From NCBI GenBank assembly GCA_003665825.1, contig QPFY01000009.1, positions 1,054,001 to 1,118,000 on the forward strand: a stretch of 64,000 nt of DNA, in the 5' to 3' direction. This stretch comes from Microbotryum silenes-acaulis (Eukaryota > Basidiomycota > Microbotryomycetes > Microbotryales > Microbotryaceae). Of this stretch, positions 13,346 to 25,533 are shown in pieces. Position 1 is the stretch's first letter. Each line of letters begins with the position of its first letter. Under the pieces are notes generated by a model. That model saw nothing but the letters and a program-made list of their open reading frames with translations, was not told the origin of the DNA and did no database searches. The position numbers and the translations under genes are program-made.

Positions 13346-13420
13346 ATGTAAGCGGAATTTGGTGCATGTAGCTGAGTCGGGGCAGGGCTGTCCTGAATTT
13401 CGTGAAATGGGGTTTTTCTT

Positions 13421-15767
13421 TCATTGCTCGGATCCTCGCAAGACGTAGGTTCGACGGTGCTTCTCGTCGTTCTTGACGAGGTAGTAGGTGCCTTCCGCGA
13501 TGTTCTCGATCTTGCCGTCGGGTGTCCAGTTGTCGATATTGTGCTTGTCTTCTCGGAGCTGCAAGACGAAAGAGAAAGGATTCATACCACTCAGTATGGC
13601 TGAAATGTGAGAATAACTGGTGGCCGAACTGTGAGTATCGACTTACCTGAAGAGCATCAAGATACTCCTGGCAGGACCTGACCTCAGTCTTGGCCAATCG
13701 CTGCTGCAAGCCCAACTGCTTCTGCATCTGCTCCGTCGAGCCCTTGACCTTCAACGAGAAGAAAGACGCCGCCAGACCCGAACCATACGAATACATCCCG
13801 ATCCTCTTGCCCTGCAATGTCTCGCTCGACACGGTATCCAATAAGGATGCCAAGGCACCGTACAGAGATGCGGTGTACATGTTGCCAATCTTCTTGGACG
13901 TCAACATGCAGGGACCGGTCTTGGCCGCGAAAGGCTCCTTCGAGACGGCCATGAAGGCCTTTTCGACGTTCTTGTCCAAGAGGGTCTTGGATCGGTCGAG
14001 ATCCTTGAGTTCCGGGGGGACGGAAGCGAATCGCTCGGCCGTCGGGTTCGAGAGGTAGTCGTTGTACATCTGCGGACACGAGTAATCCACATAGTCAGTT
14101 CTCAAGTGAAGGGAGGGAGGCCCGCGGAACTCGTTCTCACCAATCGAGCGAAACCCTTTTGTACGAGTTTGCCATAAGGCGAGTGGAAAGCGAGGTAATC
14201 AAAGTCCTCGACCGAAGCGGCAGACATGTCCCCCTTCTTGCCCAGTCGCTGCGCCTCCTTTTGGCGCCAGTGGTCGTACGACTTTTCGAGCGCTCCAGGG
14301 TACGAGGTTTGGGTGAGGGGTCCGTCGACTTCGGGGTATTCGGAGGAAAGGTGGGGCTTGTAGAAGTCGTAGCTGGATCAGGAAGAGCTGGAGGTCAGTA
14401 TCAAGGGGCCAGAATGAGAATTTTGGGTCTACTCACACATTGGCCATGTGAGTACCGTGAATGGCTGGAAGTGAATGTGACCTATCAGCACCACAACGGA
14501 ATGATCGAGCCGGCTTTTCACTCACGTTCCATGACGAGGGGAGCGTTGGGGCCAATGAGCATAGCGACGGCACCAGCACCACCAACGGGTCGAGCGCCTC
14601 CAGCGGCGTAGATGGCAATATCACCCGCGACGACGAGGGCGTATCGACCGTCCCAATTGGACGATTCGACCCAATTGCACGCGTTGAACAAGGCCGCCGT
14701 TCCGCCGTAGCAGGCGTTCTTGGAGTCGAGACCTTCAATGTCGGTGTTGCCAGGGAAGAGGTCCATAAGGTGCGACTTGACCGACTTGGCTTTGTCGATC
14801 AGGGTCTCGGTACCGACATCGATGCGACCGATCGACGAGGTGGGGACGTTGTACTTTTTGAGAAGTGACGCCGTGGCTGCGAGGGCAAGAGCACACGAAT
14901 CAGCTCGGAACCAGGGAAGTGTGTTGTGTGACCATGATCGCTTTTTCTGATCGCGCATGTTCGGGATGGCGATGTTTTCCTCAAAGCGGAAGGGTAGGAA
15001 CAGGTGTCGGATGGCGCGGCGGAAGTCGCTTTCCGACTCGCGGACTGGCGGACTGGCGACGAGGCCTCGAGAGTGGGGAACACCCCGGCGCGGAGGACCG
15101 ATAGAATGACTAGAGCTGGGCCTCGAAGCTCGACCCGACACGAGACAACATGATTCAGGGAACTGACCGGTCATGAGGAAAGAGACAATGTCCTCGCGGT
15201 CATCGCAAAAGGTCATCTTTTCCTGGCCGAGTCCGATGGTGTACTTGCCCGCCGAGACGCCGTCGAACTGCTCGAGGTCGACTTGCGAGATACCGCGCAT
15301 GGGGAAGTACAACTCGATCGCGTCTGGTGGAGGATATTGTAGGTGGGTTGGTATCCATTGGATGCATTGGGCGCGGTGCGGGTGGGCTCGGATTCGAGGA
15401 CGAGATTTCCAATGAGGGGCCCACCGACACCGACGGGGTTTCGCGGTTGGGTTGGGGGTGCAGCGGTGTAGCCGATCCCAAGGTGCAATCACACGCCGCG
15501 GAAGGATCGTCCAAAGGGAATATAGGTGGAGGAAGAAGCGGTTGTGTCAGTGCTGTACTCTGGGCGGATGCGTACACGCCCCGCCCCTGTCCTGCTCGGG
15601 GCGTGGGGGGTTGAGTGTCGTACGACCTCGCCGACTGCGAACGAAGCACCCAAGCGCCGGCGTGGGGTATGGACGGCGGACCACTCACGAATGCCGACAT
15701 CCTTGGGTCGTTCAGCCGGTCGAGGCTCGAAAGGTTGGAAAGGGGAAGAGGATCCGTTGGCAGACAT
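13421..15767 (-). CDS. ERG13: Hydroxymethylglutaryl-CoA synthase
   Basis: Condenses acetyl-CoA with acetoacetyl-CoA to HMG-CoA, the step before HMG-CoA reductase in the mevalonate/ergosterol pathway; cytosolic. Seven exons, read leftwards: 15767-15689, 15323-15168, 14876-14526, 14464-14437, 14372-14141, 14069-13647 and 13558-13421, giving 468 residues, the usual length. The catalytic cysteine sits in [16 protein letters not shown], the general-base glutamate in [12 protein letters not shown], and the histidine in [29 protein letters not shown] is the conserved C-terminal glycine motif. All phases close. The first two introns (365 and 291 nt) are much longer than the rest, and exon 4 is only 28 nt. 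It is divergent from PMT4. Confidence 0.95.
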
Positions 15768-16302
15768 GGTGCGTGGAGGAAGTGGTATATGTATGCGGTG
15801 GGAGAGTAGAGAGGGGGGGGCGCGAAAGACAGCAGATCGCCTAATCGATTACAACCCACTTCGGCTCGCTGCGGTATGGCCGAAACGGAATTCCAATTAT
15901 GAACGCGTCCGCGCGCGTCCAAGATTCGAATCAGAGCCGGCAAGCGACGCGCGTGCTCGGCTAAACGCGTCGAATTGCCGCGCTTTCTGATGGGTGAAAT
16001 TGGACCTTACAAACAGGAGAACTTCGGATTCCGTCGTCTCGCGCTCTCCGGCTCCCGCTGCTGCCCGTCGCGTCTCACGCAGCAGCTGCCAGCTGGTCGG
16101 TCGAGTTCCAGTCAGCCAGCCACTCTTCTTCGTCAATAGCAAGCTCGCTATTACTCCGTTCGAGCTCGACCGCGTGGCTCGCGTCAAATCAGGCCCCTCC
16201 CAGCCTCGACTGTGGGTTGCTGCTGCTGCTGCGCATCTCTAGCCAGCTAGTACTACGGCCTCCGAACCCGCCGCCCGCCGACCCGTCACCATCAGCATCA
16301 TC
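15768..16302. promoter_or_regulatory. Shared promoter between ERG13 and PMT4
   Basis: A 535-bp divergent intergenic region. Pyrimidine-rich sequence and an ATCATC leader precede the PMT4 ATG. On the ERG13 side a TATATAC-like element (read on the minus strand, near 15785-15795) lies close to the start. No sterol-response element was confidently identified. Confidence 0.5.
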
Positions 16303-19300
16303 ATGTCGAACGACAAGCTGCTGCATCGCAAGGCAGCCATCGCATCCCATGCCAACCATCTCAGCCCTCAAAGCCAGGTCATTCCTCCAAAATACGATGG
16401 CGTACCTTCCGACACGCAACCTCTGATGGCCGGAACATCGGCATCGACTGCGACTGCGACTGCGACTGCGACTGCGAGCAGCTCGACCTTGCAGCGTGGA
16501 CGTGAGCGGGACGACGATGGCCTCGCTTGGAGGGACAGCAGCACCAACCCAGTTCGGAGAAACACCACGTCCAAGCCTTCAGGCGTGAGTTCTACCTCCG
16601 TACTCAGCTGTGAGAGTGGGAGCTCCGAAGTGGGCGTTCCAGAAGGCTGAGTCCAGAATGCTATCACCCTGCTCGCCGCTCGCCTGCGCGCTGTGGCGTT
16701 GACGTGTCCGCACCTTTGGCGACCAATCGCACTTGCCCCTCACCCGCCGCAGTCCTCGGATGACTTGGCCAACACCAACGCCAGGGTCGAGTGGGTCGTG
16801 TTGGGCCTCATATCTATCGTCTCGGCAGTGTTGAGGTTCTGGAGGATCGGTCATCCCCACAGTGTAGTGCAAGTCAGACTCGCTTCCATTCTCACCGCAA
16901 ATTCTGCTTCAGTCGAGCTGACCTCGTGATACTCGACTTGCAGTTTCGATGAAGTCCATTTCGGCAAATTTGCATCCTACTATCTGCGGAGGGAGTACTT
17001 CTTCGATGTGCACCCCCCTCTGTACGTCGTCCTTTTGCTGCACGCCCTGTGAGCCCACGATAATGACTGACGCCCCCTCGGTGCATCAGTGCCAAGCTTT
17101 TGCTCGCTTTCGCCGGTTGGGTCATTGGCTACGACGGCGCGTTTGAATTCGAAAATATCGGCGACGACTACATCAAGAACAAAGTCCCTTACGTCGCTTT
17201 GCGGTCGCTCCCCGCTTTGTTGGGAAGTTTGGTCCCTCCGGTCGTGTACGCCATCATGAGGGAGAGTGGGTACCCCAAGGCGATTGCGATCCTTTCAGCT
17301 TCGCTTGTCCTCTTTGGTGAGTCGTAATTGGGTATGTGATACGTTGCGATAGCGGTGCCCCTGATGCTGGTCATCTAAACACACACCCAGACAACGCCCA
17401 CGTCGCACAAACTCGATTAATCCTTCTCGACGCACCCTTGGTATTGTTCATGTCGCTCGCTTTCTACTGCTACATCCGCTTCCACAAATTACGCTACAAG
17501 TAGGTGACATACTGCACGCGAGACAACGAGTCATGAAATTTTGCTGATCAAGTATCTTCTCACGCCCCACAGCGAATTCACCAAATCGTGGTGGACATGG
17601 ATGATCTTGACGGGTGTCTTCTTGAGCTTGACCATCTCGTGCAAAATGGTCGGATTGTTCGCCTTCTTGACCGTCGGGACGTGCGTCTTGATTGATCTCT
17701 GGGGATTGCTCGACATCAAGCGAGGGCACACACTGGTGAGCACATAAGGATGCGATTCTATCCCCAGGATTTTGACGCTCAGTGTCGCTTCGTTCTCGAT
17801 AGAAACACGTCGTCAAGCATTTTGCCGCGAGGGCATTCGGACTGATTGTCGTTCCTGCCATCGTCTACCTCTTCTGGTTCTGGGTCCACTTCAAGGTCCT
17901 CAACCGCTCCGGAACCGGCGACGAATTCATGTCATCGGCGTTCCAACAGACCCTATTAGATTCCCCCATGACGCTCACCGCGAAGGAGATCCACTACTTT
18001 GATACGATCACATTACAACACCGAACGACCAAGGCGTTCCTCCACTCGCACCCCGATCGATACCCGCTCAAATACGACGATGGGAGGATCTCGAGTGCGG
18101 GTCAACAAGTCACGGGCTACCCTTTTAACGATACCAACAACCATTGGATCGTTGAGCCGACGCGCGAGATCCCTGAGTCTGGACGGGGCCGCATCGTCCG
18201 ACACAATGATATCATCAAACTGCGTCACGTTGTGACCAACACGACCTTGTTGACCCACGACGTCGCATGCCCGACCATGGCGACCAACACCGAATTCACA
18301 ACCTGGGACGGCGTCGACTTCGCCGCCGAACCCAACACCCATTTCCAACTCGAAATTGAAGAAGCCCACGAAGGGTCGCAGTGGATGTCCAAGTCGAGTC
18401 ATTTCAAGTTGATCCATGTACCGACGCGCGTTGCGCTGTGGAGTCATACCGATCCTGCGTTGCCGGACTGGGCGTTTAAGCAACAGGAGGTTAATGGGAA
18501 TAAGAATCTGAAGGATAAGACGACACTTTGGGTCGTCGACGAGGTCATTCCGGATCCCGGTAAGAACCCCTTCGTTTCCTTCGGGCTTCATGAAACGAGA
18601 ACTGAGCCCAATCTGGTCACACCTTACAGACGCGGTGGAGATGATGAATCTCTCGCACCCCAAGAAGGAGAAGACGATCGTCCAGCTTAGCTTCCTGCGT
18701 AAATTCTTCGAGCTCCAAATCGCCATGCTCCAACACAATGCTGGCTTGACCGATTCGCACCCTTACGCTTCCGGACCCATCAATTGGCCCTTCATGCTCT
18801 CGGGCATCTCGTTCTGGACGGGTCAGAGCGAGTTGAAGCAGCAGATTTATTTGATTGGGAATCCCGCGAGTTGGTGGTTGAGCGTTATTGCGATGAGCGT
18901 CTTTGTAGGAATCTTGGGCGCCGATCGATTAGCCGAACGAAGGGGGATGTACCCCATCCCGAGGCGTAGGTCCTTACCTCACTCAAATCCTTGCCGACCC
19001 TCTTCAAAGCTGACGCCACAAGTATTTTTGCTCCTTTGCAGCCGTCCGCAACCGCCTCTACAACTCTAGTGGCTTCTTCATGATCGCCTGGCTATACCAC
19101 TACATTCCCTTCTTCACCATGTCGCGCCAACTCTTTCTCCACCATTATCTCCCCGCCCACGTATGTTCTGCCTTGTTGACAGGCGCGGTCTTCCAATTCG
19201 TCGTTTCGGAAACCATCAATTCCCCCATCTCCATACCGCCGACCATGGCTATCGCAGCGACGACGTTCAGGAGACAGAGGAAACAATTCGCCGAAGTGGG

Positions 19301-19537
19301 CAAAGGGATGATATTGGGCGTGATGGGGATCGTAGGCTTGTTGGTGGTGGGCTATATTTGGTTCGCACCTCTGACTTATGGGTTCCCTGGGTTGGAACCG
19401 GAACAAGTTAATCGTCGGAGGTGGTTGAGTACTTGGACTTTGGTGAGTGGAACGAACTCATGCTAGGAGGGTTGCATGCCACAGTCACTAATGTTTCATT
19501 TATTCATTGTCTGTCGATACAGCATTACGCCAAGTGA
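16303..19537 (+). CDS. PMT4: Dolichyl-phosphate-mannose protein O-mannosyltransferase, PMT4 family
   Basis: Transfers mannose from dolichol-phosphate-mannose to Ser/Thr of secretory and membrane proteins in the ER membrane. Exons: 16303-16584, 16753-16868, 16944-17021, 17090-17316, 17391-17499, 17573-17735, 17803-18559, 18630-18965, 19042-19442 and 19523-19537, about 827 residues. The catalytic luminal loop is clear ([20 protein letters not shown], with the Asp-Glu pair, then [18 protein letters not shown]). MIR repeats fill the large exon 7. [12 protein letters not shown] is the PMT4-subfamily form of the MIR end (PMT1/PMT2 have QQEVTC), which is why I assign PMT4. The intron after 16868 needs a GC donor (GCAAGT) to keep the V-F-D-E junction. 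The last exon is 15 nt (HYAK and stop). Confidence 0.92.
16446..16475 (+). repeat. (GACTGC)5 microsatellite inside PMT4 exon 1
   Basis: Five perfect hexamer units, in frame, encoding alternating Thr and Ala in the disordered N-terminal tail. Length changes would add or remove whole residues, so variation is expected to be tolerated. Confidence 0.85.
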
Positions 19538-19824
19538 TCGCTTGAATGTGCGAGTCGCTCTCGAACGTCACGACGTCGACTCCAATTGAATGAAGACTAA
19601 AGAATGTATGCGGGGGCAACCGCTGCGAGGTTTGGCCCCTTGATGATGAGCTTTTGTGGCTCCTTGTTGCTTTATGATGTGACGATCTGACAGTATCCCT
19701 ATCATTATCTCTTCTCGCTGTTTGATCAAAAACCGCTGCTTGTGCTTTGCTACTATTGCTGTAATCAAACAAAGGAAACAAAGAAACGCGAACGAGGGTC
19801 GGGAAGCTGCTCTTGCGCATAATA

Positions 19825-22800
19825 TTATTCGCCATCGCTTGCATCCACAACCAACAACGCTCTCAACTCCTGACCCAACATCTGCGCATGACCTCGTTCC
19901 TTCCCCTTGACCTGATCCAAGAAAGCGAACAGGTCCGGGGCTCGGCTACCTTTCGTCGTTCGATTGATTCGCTCGATTTCTGATTCGGTCAGTGGAGCAG
20001 CTTGTCGGAGCGCTCGGACGCACTGAATCGAGATCTTGTAGTTCAACTTGATGAGTGGTGGCGAGGGCGGTACGCATGACGCATAGGTTTCAATCGTGTG
20101 TACATGCGACGCTGAGGATTCAGCCGATCGTGACTGCTGTTGGAGATGGATCACGATCGATTCGATTCCGACCTGAATGAGGGCATCCAGGATAAAATCC
20201 CTCAACACTCCTCGCCAGGTCGTTGATTTACGATCCTTCAGCCCAACGAGCCAATGACCTAACCCTGTGGCAGCGTTCCACCTCACTTTGACCCCCTTCC
20301 CTTCGTGACACCGAAGGATGGTAATCAAAGTATGCGTCACGTTCTCCTCGAACGACCGCGTGCCGCAGGACGCTGGGTTGCGTAAGAGGAGACAGATCGA
20401 TCGAATACCATTCGTTTGAATCGGCTCGCACGTTTCTGTCTTGAGGAAAGTATCGGCGATGTTGAACATCGTTGAGGTTTCTTCCAAAGTGAACGCTAGA
20501 TCTTTCGGTGTTGATGTCGAAGATGAAGGGAAGAGTAAATCGATCGAGTTTGCAAAGGCCCAACTCGCCATCGAGACGACGGATTCGGAACACGATATTG
20601 AGCACCGCCTCATCAAAACTGGCAGAATTTGGTTCCTCAAGCGTGAGGTAGCGTTGGGTAGTGTATTGAAATAATCGGATTTGATGACTTGGCCGAGAGA
20701 GCGATAAACGGCTGCGGCGACGAGGTCTTGCTCTTCTCCAGTAGCCATTGAGGTGAGTGGGGTAAGGTCGAGGAGCTCTTGTATCACGTCTATTGTAGGT
20801 GTCGAAGATGATGACCGGAGAAAACCGAGGAATTTCTCGGAAACGAGCACCTGAGCTGTCGTGACCTTGAGAACTGGAGAAGGGTGTCGTAGGGCGACTC
20901 GTACGAGTTCGACCAGTCGCTCCTTCTCGCTTTCTGATGGGGGAGAGACAAAGGCAGTCGAAGATTTGAACAGCGCAGAATAGAACGAAATTTGCTCCGG
21001 CGTCAATGTTGCGTCGGATGTCGAAATGATGGCGTCGAACAAAGCGACGGCCGGGATCAGATCTGATCCTGGAATATGAGGCGTGATGACACACAGTAGC
21101 TCCCAAGCACTCTTGACGATGCTGGGGTCGGAAGAATGCGGCGCAAGTATCATTACTTGGCGAATCAGCGAGGAGAGATCGAGTGAGGCGGGATCGGAGG
21201 ACAGGAGCTCGGATCGAGTGACAGCGATCAAGCCCGCCACGGCTGCGAGCGCAACCGAGTGTTCTGCAGGAAGCTCGCTTGAGTACGTGCAAAGAGTGGG
21301 AAGCTAAGAAGGGTTATAGTCACACACCGTGATGGACCGTCAACTGCACCAAGGTCTTGGCGAGACCCCTCGTCAAAGACTTTTGGCGTAGTCGAGCGTA
21401 TGGTGCATTGTTACCCAGCGTCTCGACGAGTGTCAGAAGCGCGAGCAATAGTTCATCGTTGGACGCGACTGACGGCGCGGATAAGAGCGAAGTGAGCTTG
21501 AGGTGAAGCTCGGCAAGAAGCGTGCCGAGCTTGGAGGAGAGTGAAGTGAAGGAGGCTTTGGTCGGTCTGTAATTCGGACGGCGGAGTTGGTTCAGACCTC
21601 TGCGGCCATTCCTGCAATCAAACTCGCCAACCAACTGACCGGTCCTCTGCGATCGCCAAGAACGCTCTCGATTCCTTGAACATCAACTCCACAATTCTCG
21701 CCGCCCTCAGTCTGACAGTGACCGAACGATCCGTTTCGATCAAGCCTAACAGAGTCGGCTTGGACCGCACGTAGGCCGAATTGCAGAAGAAGAGATTCCA
21801 TCTCGGGTACAAAAGTTTCGGTTGAGCCGATGCTAGGGTTTTGAGCACCGCAAGCGCATCGAGACGCACATGACCCGAGGTGAGACGCGGCACTTGCTCG
21901 GATGAGACAGAGGCTTGGTCGTCGTCGGTTTCCGAGTCGGACTTGTACGTGTCGGCGTGAATGAAGCTGACTGTATTGAGCGAGCTCTGAGAGGAGGAGC
22001 GAGACAGGGTCTTTTTGGAAGAAGGCGACGACGTAGGTGAAAACGAACCCATGGCACCGAATGACATCATGGCGCCGCTCAGGGGTCTGGGCGTGGTGGT
22101 CGAGGTGAAGGGTGAGTTGGTCGGATGCGAGATGAGTCGATCAGGTGGAGCGGTGAGGCCAGGGCCTTTCAATGCTGGGTTTGCACGATCATAGTATATC
22201 CAATGGGCAATGATGGACAGTACCACGTCAACTCGCAGAGCCGTAAAGGCGCTCGAAGGAAGCTTGAGCAGCGCAGCATTTAGGAGTCGAAGCGAGAGTG
22301 AAACGAGCCGCAGCGCCGACGATGTCGGAGGTACGAGGTGGTAGGGTGATAGTGATTTCGTTATGGACGAGGCCAAGGGGTCGACGTGGTCGGTCACCAG
22401 CTGAGCCGACGCGGTCGATACGACGTGGATCAGCAGCGAGCTGGCTTGAGTGCGAACGGCGATGGAGACGTCGGCCAGGAGAGGGACCGTAGTCGAGAGC
22501 AGTGTTGGGTGGATCTAGATCCCAGTGATGAGCACTTCTCGTCAGCTCTCTGGCTGAGGTATGGACGAGACGACGTGGTGCTGACAAGTGCCGAACTGAC
22601 CTCCTTGGCCTCGCTCGACCACGAGCTGCGAAGCGCCTTGAGCACGAGTACACGCGTCTCGGTAGTCACCTCACTTGTGTGAATGGCATCACAGAACAGG
22701 GTGATCAGCTCGATCGGTGGTAAAGGCGGGGCTTGTGTTTGTGCTGGGTCATGTCGCTGAGCCTGTGCGACGTAGATCGACACGTAGTCAGCAAGTCACG

Positions 22801-22902
22801 TGGTTGCAAACTTGGGGCAATCGATGAGCAAAATGGGAGAGGCGCAGCACGCACGAGTACAGCTGACGCCAGTGCAGTGACATCTATGGGTTCAGTATTC
22901 AT
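19825..22902 (-). CDS. HEAT-repeat protein, HEATR6-like (DUF4042)
   Basis: A large helical-repeat protein of about 941 residues; its molecular role is unknown. Exons leftwards: 22902-22855, 22762-22601, 22514-21640, 21611-21350 and 21303-19825. The central segment (HVRLDALAVLKTLASAQPKL, a W/F-rich stretch, then LLGLIETDRSVTVRLRAARI) matches the DUF4042 pattern of HEATR6. The last exon is continuous HEAT-like leucine-rich helices. A disordered serine-rich insert lies at about 22120-21930. The fourth intron (21349-21304, 46 nt) has a weak GTGCAG donor and a good branch-like CTATAAC; the alternative donor would leave a 22-nt intron, too short to believe. The gene is head-to-head with the Rab GAP gene. 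Confidence 0.75.
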
Positions 22903-23116
22903 GCCAACATGCTTCCGGGAGCAGAGTCGCAGCGGCGAAGGTGGTCAGGGGCAGACGGGAACTTGAAAGGAGAGCACGCCGATAAGTTCAGGAGATGGCT
23001 CCCTGCGTGTGGGGGTGCTGCGGTGCTGCGGGCCGCGGTGACGTCGACGGGGGTGCGCGCCTGGGGGCTTTGTCTCCTGCCGTACGACCGAGGAGGACTA
23101 GGCTGTACGACGCAGG
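22903..23116. promoter_or_regulatory. 214-bp divergent promoter
   Basis: Very short shared upstream region of the HEATR6-like and TBC1D20-like genes. GC-rich with no TATA seen, so the two genes probably share promoter elements. Confidence 0.5.
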
Positions 23117-25401
23117 ATGCACAGCTCGTACGGGCCAACTCCGACAACAACGACACGTCCTGCCTCACCTTCCAAGCAGCTGCCTCGCCTCCCGTCATCT
23201 TCCTCGCTGGCATCGTCATCGTCGTCGTCGTCGGCATCGGCATCGACTCGCCCCACTTCACGGCAACAACTCGGCCCCTCCACTAGCAACACAAATGGCC
23301 ACTGCACAATCGACAAGCAACTCGAGCTGGATGCACCTGCAGCACAGGATGAACTGACCAAGGCTGTGCAAGCACGTGATAGGACACGGCTGAAGCAACT
23401 CGCCGTCGCACCAGGCGGTTTTCGGTCCGATCAACTACGGTCACAAGTTTGGTCCGTCTCTCACTCCAACATCATAGTACCGTATCTTGGTACTGACGCC
23501 CCCGCGCAGGCCAATCCTCTTGGGTGTTCCGCCATCGAACGAACCTGAGGCCGCTTCCGCTTCGGTGACGCCCCCGTCCAAGTCCAAGGGTGACCTCCCG
23601 CCGCACAAAGACGAGCATCAAGTTCATCTGGACATCCTTCGTAGTTTCGTATCATATCCCACCGGTGCGTCCCCAACTATCCTCTGACCCTGCGCGTTGA
23701 GCAAGCTGGCTAGCCGGCCCGACTCACCCCACATCTCCAACTTTGACAGACGTCTCGGCCGAAGAGAAACAACGACTCAGAGACCAGCTCGAGAACGTGA
23801 TCGTCACCGTTCTACGTCGTCATCCTTCCTTGCACTACTTTCAGGGATATCACGATGTGCGTTCCAGCGCCACGTCTTGAAGGACTAAAGTGCTGATTTT
23901 CGTTCGAGTATCCCAACAGATTATTTCGATCCTGTTGCTCACCTTTAAGGACGAGGAGCTGACCATTCAGGCCGCGGAAAAGATGAGTCTGCATCGACTA
24001 CGAGATAGTATGGGTACAGGATTGGAGCCCGTGATAGGGTACCTCAAGTGCGTGGCCAGCTTTGTTCAGCGCCCAAGTGTCGCGGATTGGGCTTAGCGGA
24101 TCCGTGTCCTGCTACCTTTGCAGAATTCTGCATCGGATATTGTACAAGCACGACGCCGACTTGGCTCGAATGGTCGACTCGTCAGTCAAATCTTCCCAAA
24201 TTCTCACCACCACACCCGGCTGACCTGGATTTCCTCTCTCTGCAGCGCCGCTTCCCTGCCATACTTTTCACTCTCGTGGGTCTTGACCCTCATGTCCCAC
24301 GATCTCACCTCGATCGATCTCATCTCCCGCCTCTTCGATTTCCTGCTCGGCCACAACCCCGTCATGATCTCCTACCTGGGGGTCGCCATCGTCTTGCTCA
24401 AGGAGGAACAGTTGGCTCAGCTCGAAGATGATGACCCGGCGATGGTCCACCACACGCTGTCCAAGGTACCGAACCTCGTGCTGGACAGCCCGTCAACTTC
24501 CAAGGAGGTGCCCGAAGCGAATCAAGGATCGAAGGGGACTCGGGACGAAGACGACGATGAGGATCTCATGTCCTCCTCCCAACAATCCGACTCGTTCCTC
24601 TCTTCGTCCATGATCTCAAACTCGGAAGCTTCAACAGATTGGGAATCGTCATCGACCCTATCCCAACTCTCTACTTTTTCGACTCACTCCCTACAAACCC
24701 TCGATGACTCGATTTTTGAAGATCCGGATATCTTCGGTCTGGCCTTCCCTAGTTCAGCCTATCAAGTTCCGACGCAAACCAAACCGTCCTCATTCAAATC
24801 GGTCTTGCTCGAACGGTTGGACGACGAGCCTCCGAAAACGCCTGCGAAGAAGAACCGCGCCCCCACCGAGATCTCAATCGAGGACCTGATTCAAACGACC
24901 TTGAAACTTTACGAAGCCCATCCTTACCTCCCATCAGAAGATAGGGATAACTCGATTCAAGCCGACCAAATTATGGGACCTAAATCATGCATCTTCACGT
25001 GGCCGCTTTCGGTAGAGGGAACGTTGACGGATACGGAGGCGGATTCGATTGCGGAGAATGGAGTGGATATCGTTTTGATCGGGGTGGAGGAAGGGGAGGA
25101 GAAAGGGGGTGGGGAAGTCGTGGAGGATGCTTTGGAACGAAGGGCTAGACGAAGGAAGGAGTTGAAAGCTAGGAGGAAGAGGATGGAAATTGGTGTAGGG
25201 GTCGTATTGGTCATTGCGGGAGTCGCGGGAGTGGTGTTGGCTACGTATGGTGGTACCTTGATGTTGGGGAATGGGGAAGGGGCCTCATCGTCAGGTGCGG
25301 GGAATGAAGGTGCGCGGAGGTTTGGGTTGCCGAGCAAGCTGGTGTTGCAGGAATGGACAGCTTGGGGTGGGGAGGTCGTACAGAACTTCAGGTTGATTTG
25401 A
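23117..25401 (+). CDS. Rab GTPase-activating protein, TBC1D20/Gyp8-like, membrane-anchored
   Basis: A TBC-domain GAP that speeds GTP hydrolysis by Rab/Ypt GTPases, probably Ypt1/Rab1 at the ER by analogy with TBC1D20 and Gyp8. Exons: 23117-23451, 23510-23664, 23750-23856, 23920-24047, 24124-24180 and 24246-25401, about 645 residues. Both catalytic fingers are present: the arginine in QVHLDILRSF (IxxDxxR motif) and the glutamine in LHYFQGYHDI. LHRILYKHDADLARMV and SLPYFSLSWVLTLMSHDL are typical of the TBC1D20 branch. A long acidic Ser-rich insert follows (about 24480-24870). A single hydrophobic helix near residues 577-600 should anchor it in the membrane, as in TBC1D20. Confidence 0.9.
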
Positions 25402-25533
25402 GTGGGGGCTATCACTTTGTGGACTAGCGTGCATGTTGCGAGCTGCGATTTATGTACTACAGTAAAGGACTTGTATATGCGTGCGCGTAACGAAATAAAC
25501 CAAACTCGAAAGCGCAGGCACACGCCCCAAAGC

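Noticed and set aside
20228..21292. A 354-codon frame on the minus strand overlapping the HEATR6-like gene
   Set aside because: It lies in another frame of the same strand as the real last exon, is Arg/Ser/His-rich without family signal, and mirrors the codon bias of the true frame.
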